Origin: Jeotgalibacillus sp. S-D1
GTDB taxonomy: Bacteria; Bacillota; Bacilli; Bacillales; Jeotgalibacillaceae
NCBI RefSeq assembly: GCF_004358665.1
Contig: NZ_SMZR01000002.1
Location: forward strand, 496,001 to 560,000
Reading direction: 5' to 3'
DNA: 64,000 nt
Below the pieces are notes generated by a model. That model made no database searches. It had not been told where the DNA came from and worked only from the letters and a program-made list of their open reading frames with translations. The first letter of the stretch is position 1. The number at the start of each line of letters is the position of its first letter. Of this stretch, positions 17,137 to 24,619 are shown one piece after another. The position numbers and the translations under genes are program-made.

Positions 17137-17520
17137 TTATTGAATGGTTTCTACATGAAGAGTTTCTGCGACTGCGGAAAAAGATGAAGATGATTCTGGG
17201 GAGCGTTTCGGTTCCAGAAAGCGGACGGATTCAGCCACAACTTCCGTCATGTACTGCCGCTTCCCTTCTTTTTCAAATGATCTTGTCTGAATTCTGCCAG
17301 TGACACCAACTAGCGAGCCCTTTGTGCAATACTGGGAAGTCGTTTCTGCCGTCCTGTTCCAGATCGTGCAACGTACAAAATCAGCTTCCTGCTCACCCAG
17401 TTGATTTTTAAACGGACGGTTGACCGCTACAGTCACAGACAGAACATGCTTTCCATTGCCGATTTCCCGAAGATCCGGATCCCGTGTCAGCCGCCCAACC
17501 AGCGTAACTTGATTGATCAT
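17137..17520 (-). CDS. ssbB: single-stranded DNA-binding protein, SsbB type
   Basis: An OB-fold ssDNA-binding protein of 127 residues. It starts with MINQVTLVGRLTRDPDLR and has VAVNRPFKNQ, ADFVRCTIWNRTAE and GVTGRIQTRSFEKEGKRQYMTEVVAE, all standard OB strands. It lacks the acidic DDxxPF tip of replicative SSB and is shorter, as in B. subtilis SsbB (YwpH), which protects incoming DNA during competence. Its place beside ywpF also matches ywpH. GGAGG lies 7 bases before the ATG. The gene diverges from ywpF across a 247-base AT-rich spacer where competence control would act, but I could not define a full ComK site. Confidence 0.92.
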   Translation of the reverse strand: MINQVTLVGRLTRDPDLREIGNGKHVLSVTVAVNRPFKNQLGEQEADFVRCTIWNRTAETTSQYCTKGSLVGVTGRIQTRSFEKEGKRQYMTEVVAESVRFLEPKRSPESSSSFSAVAETLHVETIQ

Positions 17521-17726
17521 GATGTGCCTCCTTTCTTTAAGGTAAGCTCATCATACCTGATGGTTTCAGCTCTGTAAAAGCGGCACTTTCGCGTTTTGAT
17601 GGCTATCAGCGGAGGTGAAATGCTGTTTTTGTTAGCTATTAATTATATTTTTCAAAATATGCTTTGTCGAAAAATAGGTAAGATCCGTATTTTCAATTGT
17701 TTCTCCCCTTCTCACAAATTTGAATA

Positions 17727-17735
17727 TGTTATAAT
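17727..17735 (+). promoter_or_regulatory. extended -10 promoter of ywpF
   Basis: TGTTATAAT is a perfect extended -10 box 33 bases before the ywpF ATG. The -35 region is weak, as is common with extended -10 promoters. Confidence 0.6.
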
Positions 17736-17767
17736 AAGTAAACAACCCAACCGAAGGGGGCTTTAGG

Positions 17768-18196
17768 ATGAAAACGTTTAAGCTGGTAAAGCTTCAAATT
17801 GTCGAAAATGATTCCATACGTGACTTTAACCTGGTTGACGGTCTGATTATCAATAAAGAGGATGAAAAACAAACATGGATTCTGGAGGCTTTTTTACCAG
17901 CCGAAAAAATTGATTTCTTCAAACGAATCCAGCAGAACCGTGAAGATCTGGAGGTTCGTGCGGTCATTTCAAGTGAACGCAATGATCCAGCATCCCTATT
18001 CGCCCATGTCCATGACGTTCGTCAAATCGGCGACAAAATGAGCGTCCTGTTCACCGGCCACCTCCGCAACCAGCGAAACGAATACGCAGAAGAACTTCTC
18101 GACCACCTGGTTTCAGGTTCCGACTTAGAGGGCACGGACCTCGTTCATGCCTTCAAGGAGCAAATGAAAGCCAAGCCGCGGCTGAAGAAGGTATAA
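17768..18196 (+). CDS. ywpF: YwpF-family protein
   Basis: A 142-residue protein matching the YwpF family: MKTFKLVKLQIVE, LVDGLIINKEDEKQTWILEAFL and RNDPASLFAHV are typical. The function of the family is not established. It is predicted soluble and cytoplasmic, with mixed alpha/beta structure and no transmembrane segment. AAGGGGG lies before the ATG. Its position between ssbB and the fabZ-flh-mbl cluster is the same as in B. subtilis apart from inserted genes, which supports the identification. A hairpin terminator follows the gene at once. Confidence 0.88.
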   Translation: MKTFKLVKLQIVENDSIRDFNLVDGLIINKEDEKQTWILEAFLPAEKIDFFKRIQQNREDLEVRAVISSERNDPASLFAHVHDVRQIGDKMSVLFTGHLRNQRNEYAEELLDHLVSGSDLEGTDLVHAFKEQMKAKPRLKKV

Positions 18197-18206
18197 AGGA
18201 TATATC

Positions 18207-18240
18207 AGAGCCTAACCGTAAAACCGTTAGGCTCTTTTTT
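18207..18240 (+). terminator. intrinsic terminator after ywpF
   Basis: AGAGCCTAAC (18207-18216) pairs with GTTAGGCTCT (18226-18235), followed by six T. Confidence 0.88.
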
Positions 18241-18272
18241 AGTACATTAAAAAATAATTTGCAAGGGGTGAA

Positions 18273-19097
18273 ATGACAGTGGTTGAGTTAACGAACAAAA
18301 CAAAAGCCTTCTTGTTTGCATATAACCTTTTCGCTAAAGATGAAATCCAGCAGATTCAGCTGCAGCACCGCCTGAATTTAACCGAAGCATTTGGTATTAA
18401 AGAAGGAATGAGTGTACTGGAAATCGGCTGTGGACAAGGTGATACAACGGCAGCATTAGCGGATGCAGCAGGACAAACCGGCAAGGTAATCGCTCTAGAT
18501 AGTGCCAGTCGTCATTATGGGGCACCAAAGACATTAGGACAAGCAACAGACAAGATAAAAAGTTCTGTATTGGGCGACCGTATTACCTTCCATTTTGAAA
18601 TGGATGTCGAATTATTTGAATCAAGTGAACAATTTGATGTTGCTGTGCTTTCTCATAGCTCATGGTATTTTCAAAGACCTGAAGATTTACTCCTTTCTTT
18701 TAAGAAATTACGCAAAATAGCAAAAAGCATTTGCATCGCAGAGTGGGATATTGATTTTACTCATCTTTCACAGCGGTCTCATTTTTGTGCAGCGTCCATT
18801 TTGGCATTGCACTCAAATTTCGTGAAAAATGATGGAAACATTCAAAACCTGTTTCACAAAAACCAGATTCGCCAACTACTTAATCAGGCAGGTTTTCAAA
18901 TCGAAACAGAAGGGATCGTTGATGCTACCTATTTACAGGATGCACAGTGGGAAATGAGTTATGCCAATAGCATTCGAAAAGAATTCGCCAACGTCCCGCC
19001 GATGATTCAAACCCTCGCAACCACCTATTATGAACTGATGAATGGATCAAATGAAAATGAGCGGTCATTAAACAGTTTTATTTTACGTGCAAAGTAG
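18273..19097 (+). CDS. class I SAM-dependent methyltransferase
   Basis: A 274-residue predicted cytoplasmic methyltransferase. SAM-binding motif I is VLEIGCGQGDTTAALA (about residues 47-62); the acidic end of motif II is VIALDSASRHYG, and motif IV resembles EQFDVAVLSHSSWYF. The C-terminal half is helical and ends FILRAK. The start could be the ATG at 18273 or the GTG at 18279; GGGGTG is close to the former and better spaced for the latter. The substrate is unknown. It is absent from this place in B. subtilis, and together with the repeat array behind it looks like an insertion between ywpF and the fabZ cluster. Confidence 0.85.
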   Translation: MTVVELTNKTKAFLFAYNLFAKDEIQQIQLQHRLNLTEAFGIKEGMSVLEIGCGQGDTTAALADAAGQTGKVIALDSASRHYGAPKTLGQATDKIKSSVLGDRITFHFEMDVELFESSEQFDVAVLSHSSWYFQRPEDLLLSFKKLRKIAKSICIAEWDIDFTHLSQRSHFCAASILALHSNFVKNDGNIQNLFHKNQIRQLLNQAGFQIETEGIVDATYLQDAQWEMSYANSIRKEFANVPPMIQTLATTYYELMNGSNENERSLNSFILRAK

Positions 19098-19111
19098 TTT
19101 AAATCGCATAC

Positions 19112-19151
19112 AAAAAAGAGGTCCCCTTATCAAGATGTGGGACCTCTTTTG
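19112..19151 (+). terminator. intrinsic terminator after methyltransferase
   Basis: AAAAGAGGTCCC (19114-19125) pairs perfectly with GGGACCTCTTTT (19139-19150), 13-base loop. Confidence 0.85.
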
Positions 19152-19250
19152 TTTATATAGCTTAGTCTTTTTAAATATCTTTTTTACCCTTAATATATCG
19201 AGACCAATTAAGTTTTAGTGGCGGTACTTAGATGGACGGGGTGGTGGACG

Positions 19251-19386
19251 GGAAATGTAGAAGGTCGGCTGGGAAATGTAGAACGCGCGGCGCGAAGTGT
19301 AGAAGGTCCGGTTTGAAGGGTAGAACTTCTCGCCCGGGCTGTAGAATATTCTAGATAAGGTGTAGAACTTGTGCGCAGCACGTAGG
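19251..19386 (+). repeat. 21-base-period degenerate array, block 1
   Basis: The core GTAGAA occurs at 19257, 19278, 19299, 19320, 19341 and 19362, each exactly 21 bases apart, with a degenerate GTAGGA at 19382. Around the core, AAATGTAGAA is best kept; the 11-14 base linkers differ in every unit. No supported gene covers the array, although both strands have long open frames because 21 is a multiple of three. The minus-strand reading is TTCTACATTTC, as at 45120-45340. Confidence 0.95.
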
Positions 19387-19465
19387 AAAAGACAAACCAG
19401 CTTCCAAGCAAGTTGATCCAGCTGAAACTTGTTTAAGTGGTGAGACCCAGATGGCGGGGTTTTTG

Positions 19466-19583
19466 GGAAATGTAGAAGGTCGACCGGGAAATGTAGAACT
19501 CCCGGAGTGAAGTGTAGAAGTTCCAGTTTGAAAGGTAGAAGCTCACGCTCGGGCTGTAGAATGTCCGATTTAAAATGTAGAAC
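19466..19583 (+). repeat. 21-base-period degenerate array, block 2
   Basis: GTAGAA occurs at 19472, 19493, 19514, 19535, 19556 and 19577, again exactly every 21 bases. Unit by unit it matches block 1, and the bases before both blocks also align (AGATGG, CGGGG), so the whole ~215-base segment is a diverged tandem duplication. Linkers have drifted more than cores. Confidence 0.95.
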
Positions 19584-19722
19584 TCCAAGCCCGCACAAGC
19601 ACCAACACCAATTTTTACAATTCCTTAATAATCCATTAATACTGTATAAATAATCAGCCGTTATGATAAAGGTACAACATTTAGGAAATGGATCATCAGT
19701 ACAACAACAGGAGGGCAAGCAT

Positions 19723-19863
19723 ATGCGTATAAAATTTAAATGGCACCAATTTTGGTATTTCAACTACAATTTTTTACTCGAAGGCACTCAAAAAAACTGG
19801 ACACGATCGTTCCTAATGAAAAAATCGAATTATCACGGCGTTAAACTGATGCATTTAATTTAA
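19723..19863 (+). CDS. 46-residue basic aromatic small protein
   Basis: A short gene with a very strong ribosome site (AGGAGGG, 7 bases before the ATG at 19723) and its own terminator. The product is 46 residues, basic and unusually aromatic (FKWHQFWYFNYNFLL), with no membrane helix long enough to span and no Cys. I do not recognise the family. The strength of the initiation signals argues that it is expressed. It lies directly after the 21-base-period array and before the Asp-rich lipoprotein, in a part of the ywp region not shared with B. subtilis. Confidence 0.75.
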   Translation: MRIKFKWHQFWYFNYNFLLEGTQKNWTRSFLMKKSNYHGVKLMHLI

Positions 19864-19875
19864 TTTAATTATAAT

Positions 19876-19906
19876 AAGCCCTGGCTGCACATGAGCCAGG
19901 GCTTTT
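19876..19906 (+). terminator. intrinsic terminator after the 46-residue gene
   Basis: AGCCCTGGCT (19877-19886) pairs perfectly with AGCCAGGGCT (19894-19903), followed by TTT. Confidence 0.88.
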
Positions 19907-19943
19907 GTATGTAAGAGAGGATGGCTCCCCCCTCGAGTTTTTA

Positions 19944-20255
19944 TTACTCGTCTTTTTTGTCTTTGTCTTCACGATCAACGTTATCTTCAACGGCATCTTC
20001 TTTGTTATCGCCATTCATGTCATTCATGTCGTTGTTGTCGTCATTCGTGTTGTTTTCGCCATTGTCATACGTATCAATGTTCCCGTTGTTATCCATTTCG
20101 TTACGGTCACGGTCGATGTCATTTTCTGTATCGTTTACAGCATCGTCCATCATTGATTCGTTGTTGTCGTTTGCATTGTCGTCATTCATGTTACAGCCAA
20201 CCATTAGGGCAGCAGCAAGCATAGAACCAGTTGCAATTTTCACAAATTTATTCAT
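19944..20255 (-). CDS. Asp/Asn-rich lipoprotein
   Basis: A 103-residue predicted lipoprotein. A basic N-terminus (MNKFVKIATG) and hydrophobic core lead to the lipobox MVGC at residues 18-21, so Cys21 would be lipidated and hold the protein outside the membrane. The mature part is almost entirely Asp, Asn, Glu, Met and Lys (for example NMNDDNANDNNE), highly acidic and predicted disordered. No enzyme domain is present. Such tails can bind cations or act as a flexible surface spacer; Bacillus sporulation lipoproteins have similar low-complexity tails, but no link is shown. GGAG precedes the ATG at normal spacing. Confidence 0.8.
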   Translation of the reverse strand: MNKFVKIATGSMLAAALMVGCNMNDDNANDNNESMMDDAVNDTENDIDRDRNEMDNNGNIDTYDNGENNTNDDNNDMNDMNGDNKEDAVEDNVDREDKDKKDE

Positions 20256-20352
20256 TTGATTCCACTCCTTTCGAATTTTGATGACCTGATACCGGTCTTC
20301 AGGTAGTTTCTCCAGAGAAAGGAGGATTATGTACTTTTATTTGGAGATAATA

Positions 20353-20392
20353 AAAAACGAAAGCAGGGCAAGAAGCCATTGCTTTCGTTTTT
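20353..20392 (-). terminator. intrinsic terminator of the flh-fabZ operon
   Basis: A 13-base perfect stem (20353-20365 with 20380-20392) with A/T tracts, just after the fabZ stop codon. Confidence 0.88.
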
Positions 20393-20398
20393 ACGGGT

Positions 20399-20821
20399 TT
20401 ATTTAAGGGCAAACATAATTTCTGCTTCGCAGACTGTTTGACCGTCTACTGTAGCGGTTGCTTTTCCTTTGCCAACCGGGCCTTTAATGCGAACAATTTC
20501 CACTTCGAGACGAAGCTGATCGCCTGGCTTGACTTGACGTTTGAAACGGCAATTATCAATGCCGGTAAAAAAGGCAAGCTTGCCTTTATGCTCTTCCTGC
20601 ATCAGCATGGCGACTCCGCCTGTTTGCGCTAATGCTTCTACAATTAAAACGCCTGGCATTACCGGATAGTCCGGGAAATGGCCATTGAAAAACTCTTCGT
20701 TTGCCGTTACATTTTTAATGCCAACAGCGCGCTTGCCTTCTTCAATTTCCACAATTTTGTCAATAAGTAAAAATGGATAACGATGTGGAATGATTTCTTT
20801 AATTTGCTGTAAATCCAACAT
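20399..20821 (-). CDS. fabZ: 3-hydroxyacyl-ACP dehydratase FabZ
   Basis: Type II fatty acid synthesis enzyme that removes water from (3R)-hydroxyacyl-ACP to give trans-2-enoyl-ACP, cytoplasmic hot-dog-fold hexamer. Length is 140 residues, normal. The start is [21 protein letters not shown], the standard FabZ opening. Catalytic His48 is in [14 protein letters not shown] and Glu62 in IVEALAQ. It is preceded by epuA, flhP and flhO on the same strand and followed by a terminator, so it is probably the last gene of that transcript. B. subtilis has the same flhO-flhP-ywpB order. Confidence 0.97.
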   Translation of the reverse strand: MLDLQQIKEIIPHRYPFLLIDKIVEIEEGKRAVGIKNVTANEEFFNGHFPDYPVMPGVLIVEALAQTGGVAMLMQEEHKGKLAFFTGIDNCRFKRQVKPGDQLRLEVEIVRIKGPVGKGKATATVDGQTVCEAEIMFALK

Positions 20822-20842
20822 GCCGTCTTCCCCCTGTTAAGT

Positions 20843-21112
20843 CTATTCTGTATCTTGTTTTACAATATCAATAATATGGGTCCATGTTTCTTTTTTCAAG
20901 GCATCCTGCGGTTTTCCATCGCCAATTATGCCATAGCCGACCATGAGGCCGATTGTTAAGCTGCCCGCTGCTAAAGCAAGCACAATGATCACGCGTAAAA
21001 GAATCGGGAATAGGCGCACCTGCACCCATCTTGGTCTACTGCTACCTTTTTCTTCCGGACCCTGTACTGGGGCTGCTTTTTGCTCTTTCTTTGACGAGCT
21101 GTTTTCATTCAT
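20843..21112 (-). CDS. epuA: EpuA-like small membrane protein
   Basis: An 89-residue single-pass membrane protein. A charged cytoplasmic N-terminus (Lys, Glu, Ser rich) is followed by the family block RWVQVRLFPILLRVIIVLAL, a helix at about residues 38-62, and GYGIIGDGKPQDALKKETWTHIIDIV. This matches the EpuA family (often labelled, misleadingly, as RNA polymerase subunit beta). Members sit beside fabZ and murA or flh genes in Bacillota; a link to surface metabolism has been suggested but the role is unknown. The 21-base gap to fabZ and short gap to flhP indicate one operon. Confidence 0.85.
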   Translation of the reverse strand: MNENSSSKKEQKAAPVQGPEEKGSSRPRWVQVRLFPILLRVIIVLALAAGSLTIGLMVGYGIIGDGKPQDALKKETWTHIIDIVKQDTE

Positions 21113-21125
21113 CTTTAAAACTCCT

Positions 21126-21962
21126 TTAACGCATTCCGTTTACAAGACCGGACATTTGGTCTGAAATGGAGATTGCTCTTGAGTGAAATTGATAATTGCG
21201 CTGCACTTCCATCATATCAGTAAAGGCTTTTGACAGATCTACATTGGATTGCTCAAGTGAGCCCTGCTCCAGACCGATTTGATTGCGAAGAGCTCCCTCA
21301 GCCTGCACCAGCACATCACCGCGCTCTGCACCTAATTCATCCAGATTATCCGGAAGTCCCAGGTACACACTGGATACACGCTCCATCAACTGAGGACGCT
21401 GAATGGTCACAATCCCGAGCTCCGCCTGCTGCTCGTTGCCATTCGCACTTACCAAAAGAGTGCCATTTTGAGTTAAGCGTATATTGTCAACCGGACCCTC
21501 AAATGTAATGGCTTCATCATTTTGATTTAACAGGGCATTTCCCTGACCGTCAACAAGCATTACTTCATTATCATTGACCGGAGAGAAATAAAAAGCGCCG
21601 GCACGGGTAAAGTTCTGCTTTTGGATGCCTTCATCGCCCTGTACCAGTACTTTAAAGTATTGATTTTGTGCTGTAAATCCAAAATCCAATGGCCGATCGG
21701 TCCGCTTTAGGCTTCCCTGCTGTCCATCAAGCTGAATTTGGGCTATTTTGGCCCCGTTTCCAAGCCGGATGCCAGGCGGGGATTGCCGAATGGCATTGTC
21801 CCCCCGCTGGTTTTGAAACTCCTGCGTCAGCAGCGATGAAAAGGAAGCAGTGCTTTGTTTGTAGCCGTCAGTATTTGAATTCGCTATATTATGTGAAATG
21901 ACGTCCAGCTGCTTTTGGAGCTGTCCCATCGTATTAGTGGCTGTAACTAAATTTCGAATCAA
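21126..21962 (-). CDS. flhP: flagellar hook-basal body protein FlhP
   Basis: Rod/hook-type flagellar protein of the FlgG family, exported by the flagellar type III system and built into the axial structure. The N-terminal flagellar basal-body rod motif is ATNTMGQLQKQLDVISHNIANSNTDGYK and the C-terminal one is VDLSKAFTDMMEVQRNYQFHSRAI; both are needed for coiled-coil assembly. I start at TTG 21962 (MIRNLVTATN), since GAGGAG lies 7 bases upstream; a GTG at 21977 is the alternative. That gives 278 residues, against about 270 in B. subtilis FlhP. It follows flhO after 33 bases. Confidence 0.93.
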   Translation of the reverse strand: MIRNLVTATNTMGQLQKQLDVISHNIANSNTDGYKQSTASFSSLLTQEFQNQRGDNAIRQSPPGIRLGNGAKIAQIQLDGQQGSLKRTDRPLDFGFTAQNQYFKVLVQGDEGIQKQNFTRAGAFYFSPVNDNEVMLVDGQGNALLNQNDEAITFEGPVDNIRLTQNGTLLVSANGNEQQAELGIVTIQRPQLMERVSSVYLGLPDNLDELGAERGDVLVQAEGALRNQIGLEQGSLEQSNVDLSKAFTDMMEVQRNYQFHSRAISISDQMSGLVNGMR

Positions 21963-21995
21963 TGTGATGCTCCTCACTTTCTGCTCTCTGCAGGA

Positions 21996-22838
21996 TTATC
22001 CGTTCACGCGTCCAACTTCATTTACCGTTTTCTCCATGCTTCGATCGTAGGACTGGAGCACCTTTTGGTTGGCTTCAAATGCACGGTATGAGGACATTAA
22101 ATCTGTCATCGTGCGGGCGCTGTCCACATTTGAGCGCTCAAGGGCACCCTGCTGGATCACAAATGGCTGGTCAGCCTGTCCAAATGCATCCGCCAGCTCT
22201 GCATCCTCGGGTGCTTTGAACAAGCCGTTCCCTTCATGCACCAGCGATTGTGGATCGTCTGAATAGGAGATGCCCAATCGTGCAGTTTCCCGGTCTCCAG
22301 TTATAATCCGGCCATCTTCTTCAAGCTTGAACTGGTCACTTTCCAATTCGATGCGGCTGCCCGTTGCATTCAGCACATAATGGCCGTCAGCTGTTGTTAA
22401 AAATCCTTGGGCGTCAAGTGTAAAATTGCCATTTCGGGTGAATCTCACTTCGCCGTCCGTCCCTTGAACAGTGAAAAAAACAGCGCCTTGTTTACCTGTT
22501 TCTTCGTTGACCGGCATGGTCCCCTGAACAATTGCCATGTCCGTTGCGAGACCGGTTTCCCGGACGTCACCCTGAGTGAAGAGGGGGAGGGTTTCCTGCA
22601 TATATACACCTGTGTTCAAAGCGCCGACGATTGGCGTGTTACCCATACCCTGTTTGTGTTTGAACGGGGTCTTTGCATCGCCAAGACTGGATAGCAGCAT
22701 GTCGGGAAATGCTCTCATTGATGACTGGTCCGCCTTGAAACCAGGTGTATTCATATTGGACATATTGTTTGTCAACAGCTCGGTTTGACGCTGCTGAGCG
22801 ATCATGCCGGTTGCTGCCGTATAAAACCCTCTGAACAT
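21996..22838 (-). CDS. flhO: flagellar hook-basal body protein FlhO
   Basis: Second FlgG-family axial protein, 280 residues, paralogous to FlhP. It starts MFRGFYTAATGMIAQQRQTE and has LLTNNMSNMNTPGFKADQ (rod-domain signature). The centre has beta-rich FTVQGTDGEVRFTRNGNFTLD, typical of FlgG/FlgE domains, and the C-terminus has NVDSARTMTDLMSSYRAFEANQKVLQSYD. GAGGTGACG precedes the ATG. It lies after mbl and before flhP, the order found in B. subtilis, and shows the organism makes flagella although the main fla/che cluster is elsewhere. Confidence 0.93.
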   Translation of the reverse strand: MFRGFYTAATGMIAQQRQTELLTNNMSNMNTPGFKADQSSMRAFPDMLLSSLGDAKTPFKHKQGMGNTPIVGALNTGVYMQETLPLFTQGDVRETGLATDMAIVQGTMPVNEETGKQGAVFFTVQGTDGEVRFTRNGNFTLDAQGFLTTADGHYVLNATGSRIELESDQFKLEEDGRIITGDRETARLGISYSDDPQSLVHEGNGLFKAPEDAELADAFGQADQPFVIQQGALERSNVDSARTMTDLMSSYRAFEANQKVLQSYDRSMEKTVNEVGRVNG

Positions 22839-22985
22839 TCCGTCACCTCTTTATCAGGAAATCATTTCTTCTTTCAACCTATTATACCTGTATTCTTTCA
22901 GGATGTGCATGGCTATTCGGGATGGTTTTCGTTTATCCGACATTTGACGGACATACGAAAGCCACCCGGCCGGCCAAAATGCTGC

Positions 22986-23987
22986 TTATCCTAATTTACG
23001 GTAAGGAATTTTGTCGATGTGCTCAAGCATTACACCTGTTCCAATTGCTACGCAGTCCATTGGATTTTCTGCTACAAAAACAGGCACCTTAAGCTCTGCT
23101 GCAAGCAGCTGGTCAATGCCGTGAAGAAGGGCTCCGCCACCTGTCAGGATAACGCCGCGGTCGATAATATCTGCTGATAATTCAGGCGGTGTTTTCTCCA
23201 GCACGTTTCTTGCTGCCTGAACAATTACAGAAATGGATTCACGAAGGGCTCCTTCGACTTCACCTGATGTGATTGAAATCGTGCGAGGGAGGCCGCTTAC
23301 CATATCACGCCCGCGAATATCCATTTGCTCATGGCGTGAATCCGGGAATACCGTCGCAATATTTATTTTAATCGCTTCAGCTGTCCGTTCGCCGATGAGC
23401 AATTTATATTCTTTTTTTACATAGTTTAATATTTCTGCATCAAACTGATCGCCGGCCATTTTAATTGAAGAAGAAGTTACGATGTCGCCCATGGATAAAA
23501 CCGCTACATCGGTTGTGCCTCCGCCAATATCAACAACCATATTGCCGCTTGGCTGGAAAATGTCCATTCCTGCCCCTATTGCTGCCACCTTCGGCTCTTC
23601 TTCGAGGAAGATTCTTTTACCGCCGCTTTTTTCTGCTGCCTCGCGAATCGCTTTTTGCTCAACGCTTGTAATATTTGTCGGACAGCAAATCAAAATGCGA
23701 GGCTTTGATAAGAACCCTTTTACATTCAACTTGTTAATAAAATGCTTCAGCATGGCTTCTGTCACATCAAAATCCGCGATAACCCCGTCTTTCAGCGGCC
23801 GGATCGCGACGATGTTGCCGGGTGTTCTCCCCACCATGTTACGCGCTTCTTCCCCCACTGCAAGAACACGGTTGGTATTTTTATCAATCGCCACTACTGA
23901 TGGCTCGTTTAACACAATTCCTTTTCCTTTTACATGGATCAATAGGTTGGCAGTACCAAGGTCAATTCCAATATCTTTTGCAAACAT
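22986..23987 (-). CDS. mbl: MreB-like cell-shape protein Mbl
   Basis: Actin-fold ATPase that forms short membrane-associated filaments directing lateral-wall synthesis. Length is 333 residues from the ATG at 23987, the same as B. subtilis Mbl; the in-frame ATG at 24026 adds 13 unrelated residues. Seen: MFAKDIGIDLGTANLLIHVKGKGIVLNEPSVVAID (phosphate 1 loop), the connect-1 region, DIGGGTTDVAVLS (phosphate 2) and ILTGGGALLHGID (adenosine loop). The N-terminal MFAKDIGIDLG motif distinguishes Mbl from MreB and MreBH. It lies between spoIIID and flhO, as in B. subtilis. Confidence 0.97.
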   Translation of the reverse strand: MFAKDIGIDLGTANLLIHVKGKGIVLNEPSVVAIDKNTNRVLAVGEEARNMVGRTPGNIVAIRPLKDGVIADFDVTEAMLKHFINKLNVKGFLSKPRILICCPTNITSVEQKAIREAAEKSGGKRIFLEEEPKVAAIGAGMDIFQPSGNMVVDIGGGTTDVAVLSMGDIVTSSSIKMAGDQFDAEILNYVKKEYKLLIGERTAEAIKINIATVFPDSRHEQMDIRGRDMVSGLPRTISITSGEVEGALRESISVIVQAARNVLEKTPPELSADIIDRGVILTGGGALLHGIDQLLAAELKVPVFVAENPMDCVAIGTGVMLEHIDKIPYRKLG

Positions 23988-24162
23988 TTCTTCTATTTGC
24001 TCCCTTCTTCTTTTCCCAGACGGCAAAACTCGATCTTATTTCCTAACTTTAATGGCTTCCGATCAGCTTCTATATGTATGTAATGCGTGACCAGATAGGG
24101 CTCACCGCATATTTTACGCACGCAAGCATAGTCCAATAAGTATATATTACCACAACAAAGAC

Positions 24163-24204
24163 AAGAGGTCATGAACCAAACAGATGTTTGATTCATAACC
24201 TCTT
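24163..24204 (-). terminator. terminator overlapping the spoIIID stop
   Basis: An imperfect 20-base stem (24163-24182 with 24185-24204) whose right arm overlaps the last codon of spoIIID, followed by a T-rich stretch in the minus sense. It separates spoIIID from mbl. Confidence 0.65.
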
Positions 24205-24448
24205 ATCCTTTGTATTTCTCCTTGGTTGCTTGCCCGCCCCGTAGATGTCTAATCGATTTATGATAGTCTAGAATATGTTTAACTTCGTTGGCTAATGCCG
24301 GATTAAGTTCAGGCAGTCGCTCGGTCAGATCCTTGTGCACGGTGCTCTTCGACACACCAAAGGTTTTGGCAGTGACGCGTACGGTTTGTCTCGTCTCCAC
24401 AATATGCTTACCAACCAAGAGCGTTCTCTCCCTGATGTAGTCGTGCAA
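24203..24448 (-). CDS. spoIIID: sporulation transcription regulator SpoIIID
   Basis: Mother-cell DNA-binding regulator of the sigma-E regulon. It starts at TTG 24448 after GGGAGG (MHDYIRERTLLVGKHIVETRQ); the open frame extends further upstream but without homology. The helix-turn-helix is TVRVTAKTFGVSKSTVHKDLTERLPELNP (about residues 21-50), followed by ANEVKHILDYHKSIRHLRGGQATKEKYKG. The protein is 81 residues, about a dozen shorter at the C-terminus than B. subtilis SpoIIID, losing an acidic tail but keeping the basic helix. Presence of the gene shows an endospore-former. Confidence 0.95.
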   Translation of the reverse strand: MHDYIRERTLLVGKHIVETRQTVRVTAKTFGVSKSTVHKDLTERLPELNPALANEVKHILDYHKSIRHLRGGQATKEKYKG

Positions 24449-24619
24449 TGCTCCGGCCTCCCACAGGGGATCACAATCCAGGGGAGTGACCCCCTCCATT
24501 TGTCCCATTATATGCAGGCAAGTACGGGGGCTATGCGAACTTTTTGAAAGAATTGTGAATTCGTTTTCTTTCCCATTTAATCCGCTGCCAAAGGCTTGAA
24601 ATCCCTTCAGCAAAAAGGC

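Noticed and set aside
17520-17768. ComK box between ssbB and ywpF
   Set aside because: Several AT-runs but no AAAA-N5-TTTT pair at the right spacing that I could confirm.
19251-19583. CRISPR array
   Set aside because: Only 6-10 bases are conserved per unit, the period is 21, and linkers are about 11-14 bases; real repeats are 23-50 bases with spacers of similar length, and no cas gene is near.
19215-19763. 182-residue open frame on the minus strand through the array
   Set aside because: It arises from the 21-base period; no ribosome site, and block duplication rather than protein conservation explains its repeats.
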